In this document: piece by piece, positions 15,861 through 23,704 of the stretch
Layout: the number at the start of each line of letters is the position of its first letter
Position numbering within the stretch: the first letter of the stretch is position 1
Source of the DNA: Phycisphaeraceae bacterium
Lineage (GTDB): Bacteria > Planctomycetota > Phycisphaerae > Phycisphaerales > Phycisphaeraceae
Length of the DNA: 38,301 bases
NCBI GenBank assembly: GCA_002686995.1
Contig: NYZC01000296.1
Location: 1 to 38,301, forward strand
Reading direction: 5' to 3'
Translations under genes and position numbers: made by a program
Notes under the pieces: generated by a model
The model's database searches: none
Told to the model about the DNA's origin: nothing
Seen by the model: only the letters and a program-made list of their open reading frames with translations

Positions 15861-17045
15861 TTGAACATCGTCCACTACCAGCACGTGATGAACCTCTCGG
15901 CCGGCGGCACCACCCGCACGACGACCGACGTCGGCACGATCCTCAACGAGCGCGGCCACGAGGTGACGGTCATCACCTACGACGACACCGACGTGCCGGA
16001 CAGTTGGCGCCAGGGCGACCCCGGCCAGCCGCGGGTCGTGAGGATCGACCCGCCGCGGCCGCCGCTGGGCCGGTTCGCGCGTTCGACGATGAAGCAGGTC
16101 GAGCCCCTCGTCGCCGAGGCCGACGTCCTGCACCTGCATGCCCCGTGGGATCCGCCGAACCCCCAGTTCGCCGCCGTCGCCCGGCGCACCGGCACCCCCT
16201 ACGTCCTGTCGCTGCACGGGATGCTCGACGAGTACTCGATGCGGCAGCGCGGCCTGAAGAAGAAGCTGTACATGGCCCTCGTCGGCCGGAAGCTTCTCGA
16301 GCGGGCCGCCTGCGTGCACTGCGACAACGAGACGGAAGCCGAGCAGTCACACCCGTGGTTCCCGCGCGGCCGGACGATGGTGATCCCGGTCATCCTCGAC
16401 CTCGACCTCTTCGAGGAGCTTCCCGGCCCCGAGCTGGCGCGCCTGTCGTTCGACGATCTTCCCGACGCGAGCGAAGCGGACGCCGACGCCGTGGTCCTGT
16501 TCCTCAGCCGCGTCCAGGAGAAGAAGGGCATCGAGGTGCTCATCGACGCGACGGAGCGACTGCGCGACCGCGACGTGCGGTGCCGCGTCATCGTCGCGGG
16601 CGACGCCGAGGTGCCCGGCTACGACGCGCAGCTGATGGCGGACATCGCGCGGCGCGGTCTCGACGACCGCATCCGATTCGTCGGCCTGGTCGGCGGTCCG
16701 AAGAAGCTGTCGCTCTACGAGGCGGCCGACGTGTTCGCGCTGCCGACGCGACAGGAGAGCTTCGGCATCGTCTTCGCCGAGTCCCTGGCCTGCCGCACGC
16801 CCGTCATTACGACGCGCGGCGTGCACATCTGGCCGCAGCTCGAAGAGTCGGGCGGCGCGCTGATCGTCGAACGGACCGCGGACGCGTTCGCCGACGCGAT
16901 CGTCACCCTGCTCGAGGCCGGTCCGCCACGTCGCCGCGAGATGGGCGAAATGGGGCGCGCGTGGGTTTTCGAGTACCTTGGCATGGACCGCGTCGCGGGA
17001 CTCTACGAGACGCTCTACCGCAACGCCGTGGGACACCGTACGTGA
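15861..17045 (+). CDS. GT4-family glycosyltransferase
   Basis: 394 residues with a TTG start. Starting there keeps the first beta strand (MNIVHYQHVMNLSAGGTT); the next ATG at 15888 would lose it. The hinge reads VVLFLSRVQEKKGIEVLIDA near residue 212, and the E-x7-E signature is in ESFGIVFAESLAC near residue 299. A retaining sugar transferase acting in the cytoplasm is expected. It resembles the glycosyltransferase at 3078 in its KKG and E-S/N-FGIV regions. Its stop overlaps the kinase start by 4 bp (GTGA), making it the first gene of a coupled set that includes the heptose-phosphate genes. Confidence 0.88.
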   Translation: MNIVHYQHVMNLSAGGTTRTTTDVGTILNERGHEVTVITYDDTDVPDSWRQGDPGQPRVVRIDPPRPPLGRFARSTMKQVEPLVAEADVLHLHAPWDPPNPQFAAVARRTGTPYVLSLHGMLDEYSMRQRGLKKKLYMALVGRKLLERAACVHCDNETEAEQSHPWFPRGRTMVIPVILDLDLFEELPGPELARLSFDDLPDASEADADAVVLFLSRVQEKKGIEVLIDATERLRDRDVRCRVIVAGDAEVPGYDAQLMADIARRGLDDRIRFVGLVGGPKKLSLYEAADVFALPTRQESFGIVFAESLACRTPVITTRGVHIWPQLEESGGALIVERTADAFADAIVTLLEAGPPRRREMGEMGRAWVFEYLGMDRVAGLYETLYRNAVGHRT

Positions 17046-18013
17046 TCATCTCGCAGACCCCCTACCGCGTCAGCTTCGCCGGCGGCGGCACCGACCTGCC
17101 CGCGTTCTACCAGCAGGAGTACGGCGCGGTGCTGAGCATGGCGACGGCGCACCACATGTACGTCACGGTGCACCAGCGCTTCGAGGACTCGTTTCGCATC
17201 GCGTACTCCAAGGTCGAGACGTGCCGGCGCATCGTCGACATCCGCCACGAGCTGGTGCGCGAGGCCCTGCAGATCTGCGGCATCCGCGACCTGCTCGAGG
17301 TCACGACGATCGGCGACGTGCCGGGCGGCACCGGCATGGGTTCGAGCAGCACGCTCACCGTCGGACTGCTCAACGCGTTCTACGCCTACCAAGGCCGGAT
17401 CGTCTCGCCCCACCAGCTCGCGGAGGAGGCGTGCCGGATCGAGATCGACGTTCTCGGCAAACCGATCGGCCGGCAGGACCAGTACGCCGCGGCGGTCGGC
17501 GGGCTCAATTACATCCGGTTCAATCCCGACGACACGGTCGAGGTCCACCCCGTGCCCTGCCGCGTCGAGGTGCTCGATGAGCTGGAGCGTCGGGCGCTCG
17601 TGATATACACTGACCGCCAGCGGGACGCCGACCAGATTCTCGGCAAGCAGAAGGAAGGCACCAGCGACCGCATGTCCGAGCTTCGCGCGATGCGCGACCT
17701 TGCCGGCACGATGCGACAGTCGATCTCCGCCGGCGACCTGGACGAGTTCGCGGACCTGCTGCACGAGGGGTGGCAGATCAAGCGTTCCATGGGCATGGGC
17801 ATCAGCGACTCGTGGATCGATCAGTGGTATGACACCGCCCGGCGGGCCGGCGCCACCGCGGGCAAGATCCTGGGCGCCGGAGGAGGTGGGTTCCTGCTGC
17901 TGCTGGCCCCACCCGAGCACCATGAAGCGATACGCGACGCCCTGGGGCGACCGCGGGAGCGCAACCTCCAGATCGACCGGGCCGGCAGCCGGATTATTTT
18001 TATCGGCACGTGA
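17042..18013 (+). CDS. GHMP kinase, D-glycero-D-manno-heptose 7-phosphate kinase-like
   Basis: 323 residues from a GTG at 17042 that overlaps the upstream stop as GTGA. The N-terminus reads IISQTPYRVSFAGGGTDLPA, the GHMP substrate-binding start typical of HddA. The phosphate-binding motif is PGGTGMGSSST near residue 97. The C-terminal GKILGAGGGGFLLLL near residue 282 is the third GHMP motif. HddA phosphorylates heptose 7-phosphate at C1 for GDP-heptose synthesis. The adjacent GmhA-like isomerase and GmhB-like phosphatase support that role. A fucokinase-like or other sugar kinase activity remains possible. The open frame extends much further upstream, but that part is a shadow of the glycosyltransferase. 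Confidence 0.88.
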   Translation: MIISQTPYRVSFAGGGTDLPAFYQQEYGAVLSMATAHHMYVTVHQRFEDSFRIAYSKVETCRRIVDIRHELVREALQICGIRDLLEVTTIGDVPGGTGMGSSSTLTVGLLNAFYAYQGRIVSPHQLAEEACRIEIDVLGKPIGRQDQYAAAVGGLNYIRFNPDDTVEVHPVPCRVEVLDELERRALVIYTDRQRDADQILGKQKEGTSDRMSELRAMRDLAGTMRQSISAGDLDEFADLLHEGWQIKRSMGMGISDSWIDQWYDTARRAGATAGKILGAGGGGFLLLLAPPEHHEAIRDALGRPRERNLQIDRAGSRIIFIGT

Positions 18014-18034
18014 CCGGCGAACCCCGATTGGCCG

Positions 18035-18643
18035 ATGGTGGTAGTTGACCGTATGGCAGGATCTACCGCCGAGAGCGCCAGGGAATACCTCGAGCACGCC
18101 GCCCGGATCGCGAAGGCGATCGATACGGACGCCATCGACCGGTACGCCCGGACCCTCTACGAGGCTTGGCGTGACGACCGGGCGGTGTTCGTCTTCGGCA
18201 ACGGCGGCAGCGCCTCCACGGCCAGCCACCACGTCTGCGACTACGTGAAGACCGCGTCGGTCGAGGGCCGGCGGCGCCTGCGGGCGTTCAGCCTGGTCGA
18301 CAACGTCGGCCTGCTCACGGCGATCGGCAACGACCTGTCCTTCGACGATACGTTCGTGCTGCCGCTCGAGACAATGGCGAAGCCGGGCGACGTCGCCATC
18401 GCGATCAGCTGCTCCGGCAATTCGCCCAACGTAGTCCGCGCCTGCCGCTGGGCGAAGGACCACGGGCTCACCATCGTCGCACTGAGCGGCTTCGAGGGCG
18501 GCGCGATGGCCGCGCTGGCCGATCTGCACATCAACGTGCCCAACGACAACTACGGCATCATCGAGGACATGCACCTGTCGATCGGTCACATGGTGACCCA
18601 GCGTCTGCAGGCGCTCGTCCGTGACGAGGCGACCTGCTCATGA
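18035..18643 (+). CDS. gmhA: SIS-domain phosphoheptose isomerase (GmhA-like)
   Basis: 202 residues from the first ATG. A start at 18053 (MAGSTAESA) is equally possible and gives 196 residues, nearer the family length. The SIS phosphosugar-binding elements are VFVFGNGGSASTASHHVCDY near residue 51, IAISCSGNSPNVV near 121, and EDMHLSIGHMVTQRL near 180, where the His corresponds to the metal site. GmhA converts sedoheptulose 7-phosphate to D-glycero-D-manno-heptose 7-phosphate. The residue that is Glu in the E. coli SADAQHxxxE motif appears to be Asp here. It follows the kinase by 21 bp and overlaps the epimerase by 4 bp (ATGA). Confidence 0.9.
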   Translation: MVVVDRMAGSTAESAREYLEHAARIAKAIDTDAIDRYARTLYEAWRDDRAVFVFGNGGSASTASHHVCDYVKTASVEGRRRLRAFSLVDNVGLLTAIGNDLSFDDTFVLPLETMAKPGDVAIAISCSGNSPNVVRACRWAKDHGLTIVALSGFEGGAMAALADLHINVPNDNYGIIEDMHLSIGHMVTQRLQALVRDEATCS

Positions 18644-19758
18644 AAGGGCTCATCACCGGCGGTGCCGGTTTCATCGGTTCCCACACCGCGGACGCCCTGC
18701 TCGCCGAAGGTCACGAGGTGCGCGTTCTCGACAGCCTCGAGCCGCCGGTGCACCCGCAGCGCGAGGTGCCGAAGTACCTCGACGATCGGATCGAGATGGT
18801 CAAGGGCGACGTGCGCGACGATGGCGTCCTGCTCGAGGCGATGCGCGGCTGCGACGCGATCTATCACCTCGCCGCGTTCCAGGATTACCTTCCCGTCTTC
18901 AGCAGGTACTTCGACGTCAACGTCACGTCGACGGCGCTGATCTACGAGCTGATCGTCCGCGAAAAGCTGCCGGTGAAGAAGGTCGTCGTCGCAAGCAGCC
19001 AGGCGACGCTCGGCGAGGGGCTCTACCACGACGCCGACGGCACGCCCGTGCTGCCCGACATCCGCAGCGACGAGCAGCTTTCGCGCGGCGAATGGGAGAT
19101 CGCGGCGCCGGAAGGGCATCGCGGGCCGCTCCAGTGGCAGCCGACCGACGAGACCGTGGCGAACCCGCAGAACCAGTACGGCATCAGCAAGATCGCCGAG
19201 GAGAGCGTGACGCTGCACCTCGGCCGGCGCTACGGCATTCCCAGCGTCGCGATGCGCTACTCGATCGTGCAGGGGCCGCGCCAGAGCTTTTACAACGCCT
19301 ACAGCGGGGCGTGCCGCGTGTTCTGCCTGAACTTCCACGTGGGCGACGATCCGCCCATCTACGAGGACGGTGGCCAGGTGCGCGACTTCGTCAACTATCT
19401 GGACGTCGTCGACGCGAACCTGCGGGTGCTGCACGACGACGACGCCGACTACGAGATGTTCCACGTGGGCGGCGAGAAGGCCATCACCGTCTGCGAGTTC
19501 GCTTCGATCGTGGCGGAGATCTTCGGCCGCGGCGACTACGAACCGAAGCCCTGCGGCAAGTATCGGTTCGGGGACACGCGACACATTTTTTCCGACGTCT
19601 CGAAGCTGAAGAAGCTGGGCTGGAAGCCGCGGCGGACGGTGCAGGACAGCGTGGACGCGTACCGCGCGTGGCTGCACGATGCGGACGTGGGCCGAGACAT
19701 TCTCGACTACTGCAATCGCCAGATGGCAAAGATGAACGTGGTGCGCGCGGTGGAGTAG
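18640..19758 (+). CDS. NAD-dependent sugar-nucleotide epimerase/dehydratase
   Basis: 372 residues, an extended short-chain dehydrogenase. The NAD-binding loop is ITGGAGFIGSHTADALL at about residues 5-20. The active-site Ser region is VVVASSQATLGEG near 121, and the catalytic pair is in NQYGISKIAEES (Tyr-x3-Lys) near 185. The closest broad class is UDP-glucose 4-epimerase-like. Sitting between a heptose isomerase and a heptose phosphatase, it may act on a nucleotide-heptose or a nucleotide-hexose; I cannot tell which. An insert between about 135 and 175 (LPDIRSDEQLSRGEWEI) is longer than in standard GalE. It is coupled to the upstream gene through ATGA. Confidence 0.87.
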   Translation: MKGLITGGAGFIGSHTADALLAEGHEVRVLDSLEPPVHPQREVPKYLDDRIEMVKGDVRDDGVLLEAMRGCDAIYHLAAFQDYLPVFSRYFDVNVTSTALIYELIVREKLPVKKVVVASSQATLGEGLYHDADGTPVLPDIRSDEQLSRGEWEIAAPEGHRGPLQWQPTDETVANPQNQYGISKIAEESVTLHLGRRYGIPSVAMRYSIVQGPRQSFYNAYSGACRVFCLNFHVGDDPPIYEDGGQVRDFVNYLDVVDANLRVLHDDDADYEMFHVGGEKAITVCEFASIVAEIFGRGDYEPKPCGKYRFGDTRHIFSDVSKLKKLGWKPRRTVQDSVDAYRAWLHDADVGRDILDYCNRQMAKMNVVRAVE

Positions 19759-19782
19759 GGGTCTGCGAAAGCGGCGCGGCCT

Positions 19783-19842
19783 CCGTCATGACGGCACCGC
19801 GCAACCGACCCGTGGGCTGACGCCGGCTGACGCCCACGGTTC
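19783..19842 (-). repeat. Two-hairpin intergenic repeat, copy C (inverted)
   Basis: The main hairpin spans 19807-19842, GACCCGTGGGC pairing with GCCCACGGTTC, with a loop that duplicates the GGCTGACGCC segment. The small hairpin is at 19783-19794, CCGTC-AT-GACGG. It faces copy D in inverted orientation, so together they fill most of the gap between the epimerase and the phosphatase. Confidence 0.85.
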
Positions 19843-19852
19843 ACCAGCCGCC

Positions 19853-19908
19853 TGCGAACCGCGCGGCGTAAGCCCGCGGGTCGAATGCCATGACGGCCCG
19901 ATGCCGGC
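19853..19908 (+). repeat. Two-hairpin intergenic repeat, copy D
   Basis: Hairpin 1 spans 19856-19882 with a GTAA loop. Hairpin 2 is at 19894-19906, CGGC-CCGAT-GCCG. It ends about 10 bp before the start codon of the phosphatase, where it would contact or hide the ribosome binding region if formed in RNA. Confidence 0.88.
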
Positions 19909-19917
19909 TCGGACTGC

Positions 19918-20484
19918 ATGACCATGCCCACACGGCCCGCCGCCTTTCTCGATCGGGATGGCACCGTCATCGAGCACGTGCACTACCTGTGCGACCCGGC
20001 GAAGGTCCGCCTGATCGCCGGCGCGGCCCAGGCGATCAGAACGCTCGGCGAGCACGGCTACGCCAGCGTCATCGTCACGAACCAGTCGGTCATCGGCCGC
20101 GGCATGCTCACCGAGGAAGGGCTCGCCGAGGTCCACGACGTCATGGTGCGCCAGCTCGCCGACGAAGGCGCCCGCCTGGACGGCATCTATTACTGCCCCC
20201 TCGCGCCCACCGTGAAGGACCGCCGCGTCGTCGAGGATCCCGATCGCAAGCCGGGGCCGGGCATGCTGCTTCGCGCCGCGCGCGATCTCGACCTGGACGT
20301 CGCCCGCTCCTGGATGATCGGCGACACGATTAGCGACGCCCTGGCCGGGCGCAACGCCGAGGTGCGCGGCACGATCATCGTCCGCACCGGCGACGGCGCC
20401 GACGTGGACGCCGACGACCCCGCGATCGACGCGGTCGCGCCGGACCTCATTGCCGCGGCGCGGCTGATTCTCGACCAGGGCTGA
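19918..20484 (+). CDS. gmhB: HAD phosphatase, D,D-heptose 1,7-bisphosphate phosphatase (GmhB-like)
   Basis: 188 residues. The HAD nucleophile motif is AFLDRDGTVIEHVHYL near residues 9-24. VIVTNQSVIGRGML near 53 is motif II with the GmhB-type NQS-x-I-x-R-G. KPGPGML near 115 holds the motif III Lys, and WMIGDTISDALAGRNAE near 133 gives motif IV. GmhB removes the C7 phosphate from heptose 1,7-bisphosphate. The usual zinc loop (Cys-x-His followed by Cys-x-Cys) is not intact: only one Cys is present, in YYCPLAP, and the later pair is missing. It may be a zinc-free variant or act on a related substrate. MTM at the start leaves 19918 or 19924 as possible initiators. Confidence 0.87.
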   Translation: MTMPTRPAAFLDRDGTVIEHVHYLCDPAKVRLIAGAAQAIRTLGEHGYASVIVTNQSVIGRGMLTEEGLAEVHDVMVRQLADEGARLDGIYYCPLAPTVKDRRVVEDPDRKPGPGMLLRAARDLDLDVARSWMIGDTISDALAGRNAEVRGTIIVRTGDGADVDADDPAIDAVAPDLIAAARLILDQG

Positions 20485-20502
20485 CCGGGAGATCGGACTT
20501 TC

Positions 20503-20517
20503 GGGCCGTGACGGCCC
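20503..20517 (+). repeat. Small GC hairpin between phosphatase and sulfotransferase
   Basis: GGGCCG-TGA-CGGCCC forms a perfect 6-bp stem, followed by CCGATCCGG. The following sequence resembles the second hairpin of the two-hairpin repeat family (GACGGCCCCGAT), so this may be a solo remnant. There is no T-tract. Confidence 0.5.
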
Positions 20518-20582
20518 CGATCCGGGAGGCGGCCAGTTCGGCCTGACACGGCACGGCGGGCACGGCGCGATAACGCAATCCC

Positions 20583-20609
20583 TTGCCTCGCCGTCAGGGC
20601 CGGTCTAAT
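20583..20609 (+). promoter_or_regulatory. Candidate promoter upstream of paired sulfotransferases
   Basis: TTGCCT at 20583-20588 and TCTAAT at 20604-20609 are separated by 15 bp, a little short for a sigma-70-type promoter. They lie 71 bp before the start of the sulfotransferase at 20680, in a 195-bp gap. The call rests on these two boxes only. Confidence 0.3.
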
Positions 20610-20679
20610 CTGTCGAACCGTACTTTCCGATGCGTCGGTAGTCGGAGCCCCCGCGTCCCTTCGCAGGGTCGTCACCTGA

Positions 20680-21582
20680 ATGACCAAGCCCAGCTTCCTG
20701 ATTATCGGTGCGGCAAAGAGTGCGACGACGAATCTGCACGCGCTGCTCTGCGCGCACCCGCACGTCTTCGCGCCCGAGCAGAAGGAGCTGTGGTACTTCG
20801 CCCGCGACCACCTCTACCAGCGCGGGATGTCCTGGTACCTCGATTTCTTCAAGGAGACCGCCCCCGACCAGATCACCGGCGAATCGTCGACCGGCTACTC
20901 GATGCACGGCCGCCATCCCCATGCGTCCGAGCGGATCGCGCAGGACCTGCCCGACGCCAGGCTCATCTACATCGTCCGACACCCGCTGGATCGGCTCGAG
21001 TCGAGCTGGAAGACCGACACCTACCTCGGGATCACCGAGAAGCTGACCTTCGCGACGGCCATTCGCGACGACGCAGACCGGTGGGCCGACCCCGGTCTGT
21101 ACTGGAAGCAGATCAACCTGTATCGCCGGTTCTTTCCCGACGAGCGCATCCTGGTGCTCTTCTTCGACGAGTACAAGCGCGACCCGGTGACGCACATTCA
21201 GCGCTGCTACGAGTTCCTCGGGATCGACGCCGGGTTCGCGCCCGATAATAGGAAGCGCAACCAGAACGCCTCGAGCCGTTACCGGTCCCTGCCCGGCTGG
21301 TTTCAGAAGGCGGTGCGCAACCCGTTGTTCCTGGGGGTGTACCGGGCGATGCCCTACGGCAGTCAGCGGCACGCCAGAAAGGCACTGCTCAAGTTCTTCA
21401 ACCAGTCGCGCCGGTTCATCGGCAGGAACGTCGAGGCGCCGGTGTGGACGGACGAGTCCCGCAAGTGGGCTGCCAACTACTACCGCGAGGACGCCGCGGC
21501 GTTTCTCGAGTTCTACGGCAAGCCCCGGGATTACTGGGACCTCGACGCGCCGGTCGCGGCGACCGGCCAGGGGTCAGCGTGA
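20680..21582 (+). CDS. Sulfotransferase family protein
   Basis: 300 residues. FLIIGAAKSATTNLHALLCA at about residues 5-24 is the PAPS 5'-phosphosulfate loop, here with K-S-A-T-T. LIYIVRHPLDRLESSWK near 95 is the 3'-phosphate site with the conserved Arg and Ser. FDEYKRDPVTHIQRCYEFLG near 162 is typical of heparan-sulfate-type (NDST/HS3ST) bacterial homologues. It probably sulfates a sugar hydroxyl or amine in the local polysaccharide. Its stop shares one base with the start of the next sulfotransferase (TGATG), so the two are a coupled pair. Confidence 0.9.
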   Translation: MTKPSFLIIGAAKSATTNLHALLCAHPHVFAPEQKELWYFARDHLYQRGMSWYLDFFKETAPDQITGESSTGYSMHGRHPHASERIAQDLPDARLIYIVRHPLDRLESSWKTDTYLGITEKLTFATAIRDDADRWADPGLYWKQINLYRRFFPDERILVLFFDEYKRDPVTHIQRCYEFLGIDAGFAPDNRKRNQNASSRYRSLPGWFQKAVRNPLFLGVYRAMPYGSQRHARKALLKFFNQSRRFIGRNVEAPVWTDESRKWAANYYREDAAAFLEFYGKPRDYWDLDAPVAATGQGSA

Positions 21583-22472
21583 TGACCGTCGACGACGACC
21601 CGATCCTGCACAAGCCGATCATCATCATCGGCGCGCCGCGCTCCGGCACGACGATGCTGCAGCAGATCTTCAACCAGCATCCGCGCCTCGGGCTGATGTG
21701 GGAGCCGCGGCTGACGTGGCGCTACCGCAATGACAACAAGTCCGACATGCTCCGGCCGGAGGACGCGCGGCCCGACGTCATTCAACACATCCGCACGACG
21801 TTCGCGAACGCGGTCCGGGAGATGGGACGCGACCGGCTGTGCGAGAAGACGCCGTCCAATTCACTGCGCATGGGGTTCGTCGACCGTGTCTTCCCCGACT
21901 GCAAGTTCATCCACACGATCCGCCACGGCGAGGACTCGATCCTGAGCATGATCGAGAAGTGGGAGACCAAGTCGCACGGCATCCGCCCCGACAAGCTGCT
22001 CGACCGGCTCAAGGAGGTGAAGCTGCGCCAGCTCGCCTACTACGCCAAGGAGACGCTGTTCAAGCTGCTGCCCAAGAAGCTCACCGGCCCGAACCCCTGG
22101 GGGCCGCGCATCCCGGGCATCCGGACGATGCGCCCCGACATGGACGTGCTGGACGTGTGCTGCCTGCAATGGCGGATGTGCGTCGAGCTCGCCTGCCAGT
22201 ACGGCCGGACGCTTCCGCCCGACCGGTACATGGAGTACCGGCTGGAGGACATGTCGCCCGAGCTGCTCGAGCGCATCTTCGAGTTCTGCGAGATCGACGA
22301 CTGCGACAGCATGCGCAGCTACTTCCGCGAGAAGTTCGATCCGAAGCGCACGAGCGGCCGCTCGCGCCGCGCCGACCCGGACGTGCTCAAGCAGATGATG
22401 CAGTGGATCGAGCCGACGCTCCACTGGCTCGGATACGAAGACGAGCAGGTCGCGACGGCGCGGCGAATCTAG
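21582..22472 (+). CDS. Sulfotransferase family protein
   Basis: 296 residues from the ATG at 21582, which overlaps the upstream stop. The frame is open upstream to 21444, but that part overlaps the preceding gene. KPIIIIGAPRSGTTMLQQIF near residue 10 is a textbook PAPS 5'-loop. FIHTIRHGEDSILSMIEKW near 109 is the 3'-phosphate region. It has little resemblance to its partner outside these motifs and belongs to a different sulfotransferase subfamily (PRSGTT type). The pair may sulfate different positions of the same glycan (inference). Confidence 0.9.
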   Translation: MTVDDDPILHKPIIIIGAPRSGTTMLQQIFNQHPRLGLMWEPRLTWRYRNDNKSDMLRPEDARPDVIQHIRTTFANAVREMGRDRLCEKTPSNSLRMGFVDRVFPDCKFIHTIRHGEDSILSMIEKWETKSHGIRPDKLLDRLKEVKLRQLAYYAKETLFKLLPKKLTGPNPWGPRIPGIRTMRPDMDVLDVCCLQWRMCVELACQYGRTLPPDRYMEYRLEDMSPELLERIFEFCEIDDCDSMRSYFREKFDPKRTSGRSRRADPDVLKQMMQWIEPTLHWLGYEDEQVATARRI

Positions 22473-22503
22473 CGCGCGCGTACCGAAGCGTCCTTCCGCA
22501 TCC

Positions 22504-22558
22504 GGCGAACCGCGTGGCGTCAGCCCGCGGGTCGGATGACATGACCGTCTGATGACGG
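22504..22558 (+). repeat. Two-hairpin intergenic repeat, copy E
   Basis: Hairpin 1 spans 22507-22533 (GAACCGCG, inner GGC-GTCA-GCC, CGCGGGTC). Hairpin 2 spans 22545-22558, CCGTC-TGAT-GACGG. It lies in a convergent gap of 178 bp between a sulfotransferase and the deacetylase. The same gap also has a short TACGCCG-word array at about 22615-22645. Confidence 0.88.
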
Positions 22559-22650
22559 CAGTGGCGCATGGCCGTCCCGCGCATCCGGAGCACTTGCACG
22601 TTCCCCCCCCCGGCTTACGCCGGGGGTACGCCGCGGGTACGCCGTCCCGA

Positions 22651-22684
22651 CTATCCGTGTCCATCCGTGTCCATCCGTGGTTCC
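22651..22684. repeat. 10-bp word array (ATCCGTGTCC), single arm
   Basis: Three ATCCGTG(TCC/GTT) units. On the minus strand they encode the final residues and stop of the deacetylase. Same family as 14331-14414 and 30655-30747, but without the opposite arm. Confidence 0.88.
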
Positions 22685-23520
22685 TCCCCCTCCCCGATCC
22701 CCAGCACCGCCGCGCACGTGTCGAACCGGTAGCGATCGAGCATCATTCGGAACTTCGACTCCGTCGACCGCAGCCCGACGTAGCACTTGAAACGGCGATG
22801 CAGCGGCATCGGCACCCGCGGGCAGTCCGGGGCGAAGTCGCGCGGGTGCAGGTAGACCACGACGGGCCGTCCGCGACGGTGGACGTGTCGGAACCCGTGG
22901 CGGATCAACGGCGCCGGCAGGAGTCGCAGGTAGCCGCCGCCACTGAAGGCGAGGCGCAGACGGCCGTAGCGGACGGTCGTCATCGGCAACTCGGGCATCG
23001 CGCGCCCCGACGGGGCCGCAGTGAACCGGTGCGGCTCCGGCGGGCACGGGTAGCCGCCGTGTCCGCGCGGCGCCGGAAAGAGGCTCGCGTCGTATTCGAG
23101 ACCGAGCTCGTGCATCACGTCGAACGCCCACTCCGCCCCGGGGGTGATCGAAAAACTCGGCGCTCTGAACCCCAGCACCTTGCGCCCGCATTGATCCTCG
23201 ATGACGTCGATCGACTGCTTGAGCTCCTCGCGGAATGCTTCGGGGGTCATCCGATCCACGCGCAGATGCCAGAACGCGTGGCTAGCAAGCTCGTGACCGT
23301 GCGCAGCGATCACCTTCGCCAGCTCCGGATGCCGACGCGCGACCCAGCCGAGGAGAAAGAAGGTCGCCCGGACGCCCTTCTCTTCCAGCACTTCGACGAT
23401 CCACCGGGTGCGCTCGACCACGATCGACGGCAGATCGCCCCACTTGCTCGGATCGGCCACCGCGTCGATCTCGACCATGTGAAACCAGTCCTCGATATCG
23501 AACGAGAGCGCGTTGATCAT
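22651..23520 (-). CDS. Polysaccharide deacetylase, PEP-CTERM/XrtA-associated type
   Basis: 289 residues from the ATG at 23520. The start INALSFDIEDWFH is the distinctive opening of the deacetylase found in PEP-CTERM/exosortase exopolysaccharide loci, with the Asp of the NodB motif. HGHELASHAFWHLRVD near residue 79 gives the metal-binding His pair. VLGFRAPSFSI near 113 carries the conserved Arg, and PVVVYLHPRDF near 225 is the final motif. The C-terminal part matches the DUF3473-like tail. It should remove N-acetyl groups from a glycan outside or at the membrane. The last residues, EEPRMDTDGHG, are encoded by the 10-bp word repeat. A frame extension to 23631 exists but lacks family resemblance. 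Confidence 0.9.
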   Translation of the reverse strand: MINALSFDIEDWFHMVEIDAVADPSKWGDLPSIVVERTRWIVEVLEEKGVRATFFLLGWVARRHPELAKVIAAHGHELASHAFWHLRVDRMTPEAFREELKQSIDVIEDQCGRKVLGFRAPSFSITPGAEWAFDVMHELGLEYDASLFPAPRGHGGYPCPPEPHRFTAAPSGRAMPELPMTTVRYGRLRLAFSGGGYLRLLPAPLIRHGFRHVHRRGRPVVVYLHPRDFAPDCPRVPMPLHRRFKCYVGLRSTESKFRMMLDRYRFDTCAAVLGIGEGEEPRMDTDGHG

Positions 23521-23704
23521 GAGCGAATCATTCGATGCCGGGGCCGCCAGTCCGAGCGTCAGCGTAGTGGAGGTCGGGCGACCTGCCGGTCCGAGACGGG
23601 CACGCGACCGATCACAGAAAGGCGTCGTCATCGCGTCCGCAGGCGTCGCTGGTCCGCTGGCGCGTCCCCCTGACTGTTTCGCGACCTGACGTCATCCAGG
23701 ATCG

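Noticed and set aside
15632..17041. Upstream extension of the heptose kinase frame (would give about 790 residues)
   Set aside because: The extension is out of frame with a clear glycosyltransferase and passes through an intergenic repeat; the GTG at 17042 forms a GTGA overlap and begins exactly at the GHMP kinase N-terminus.
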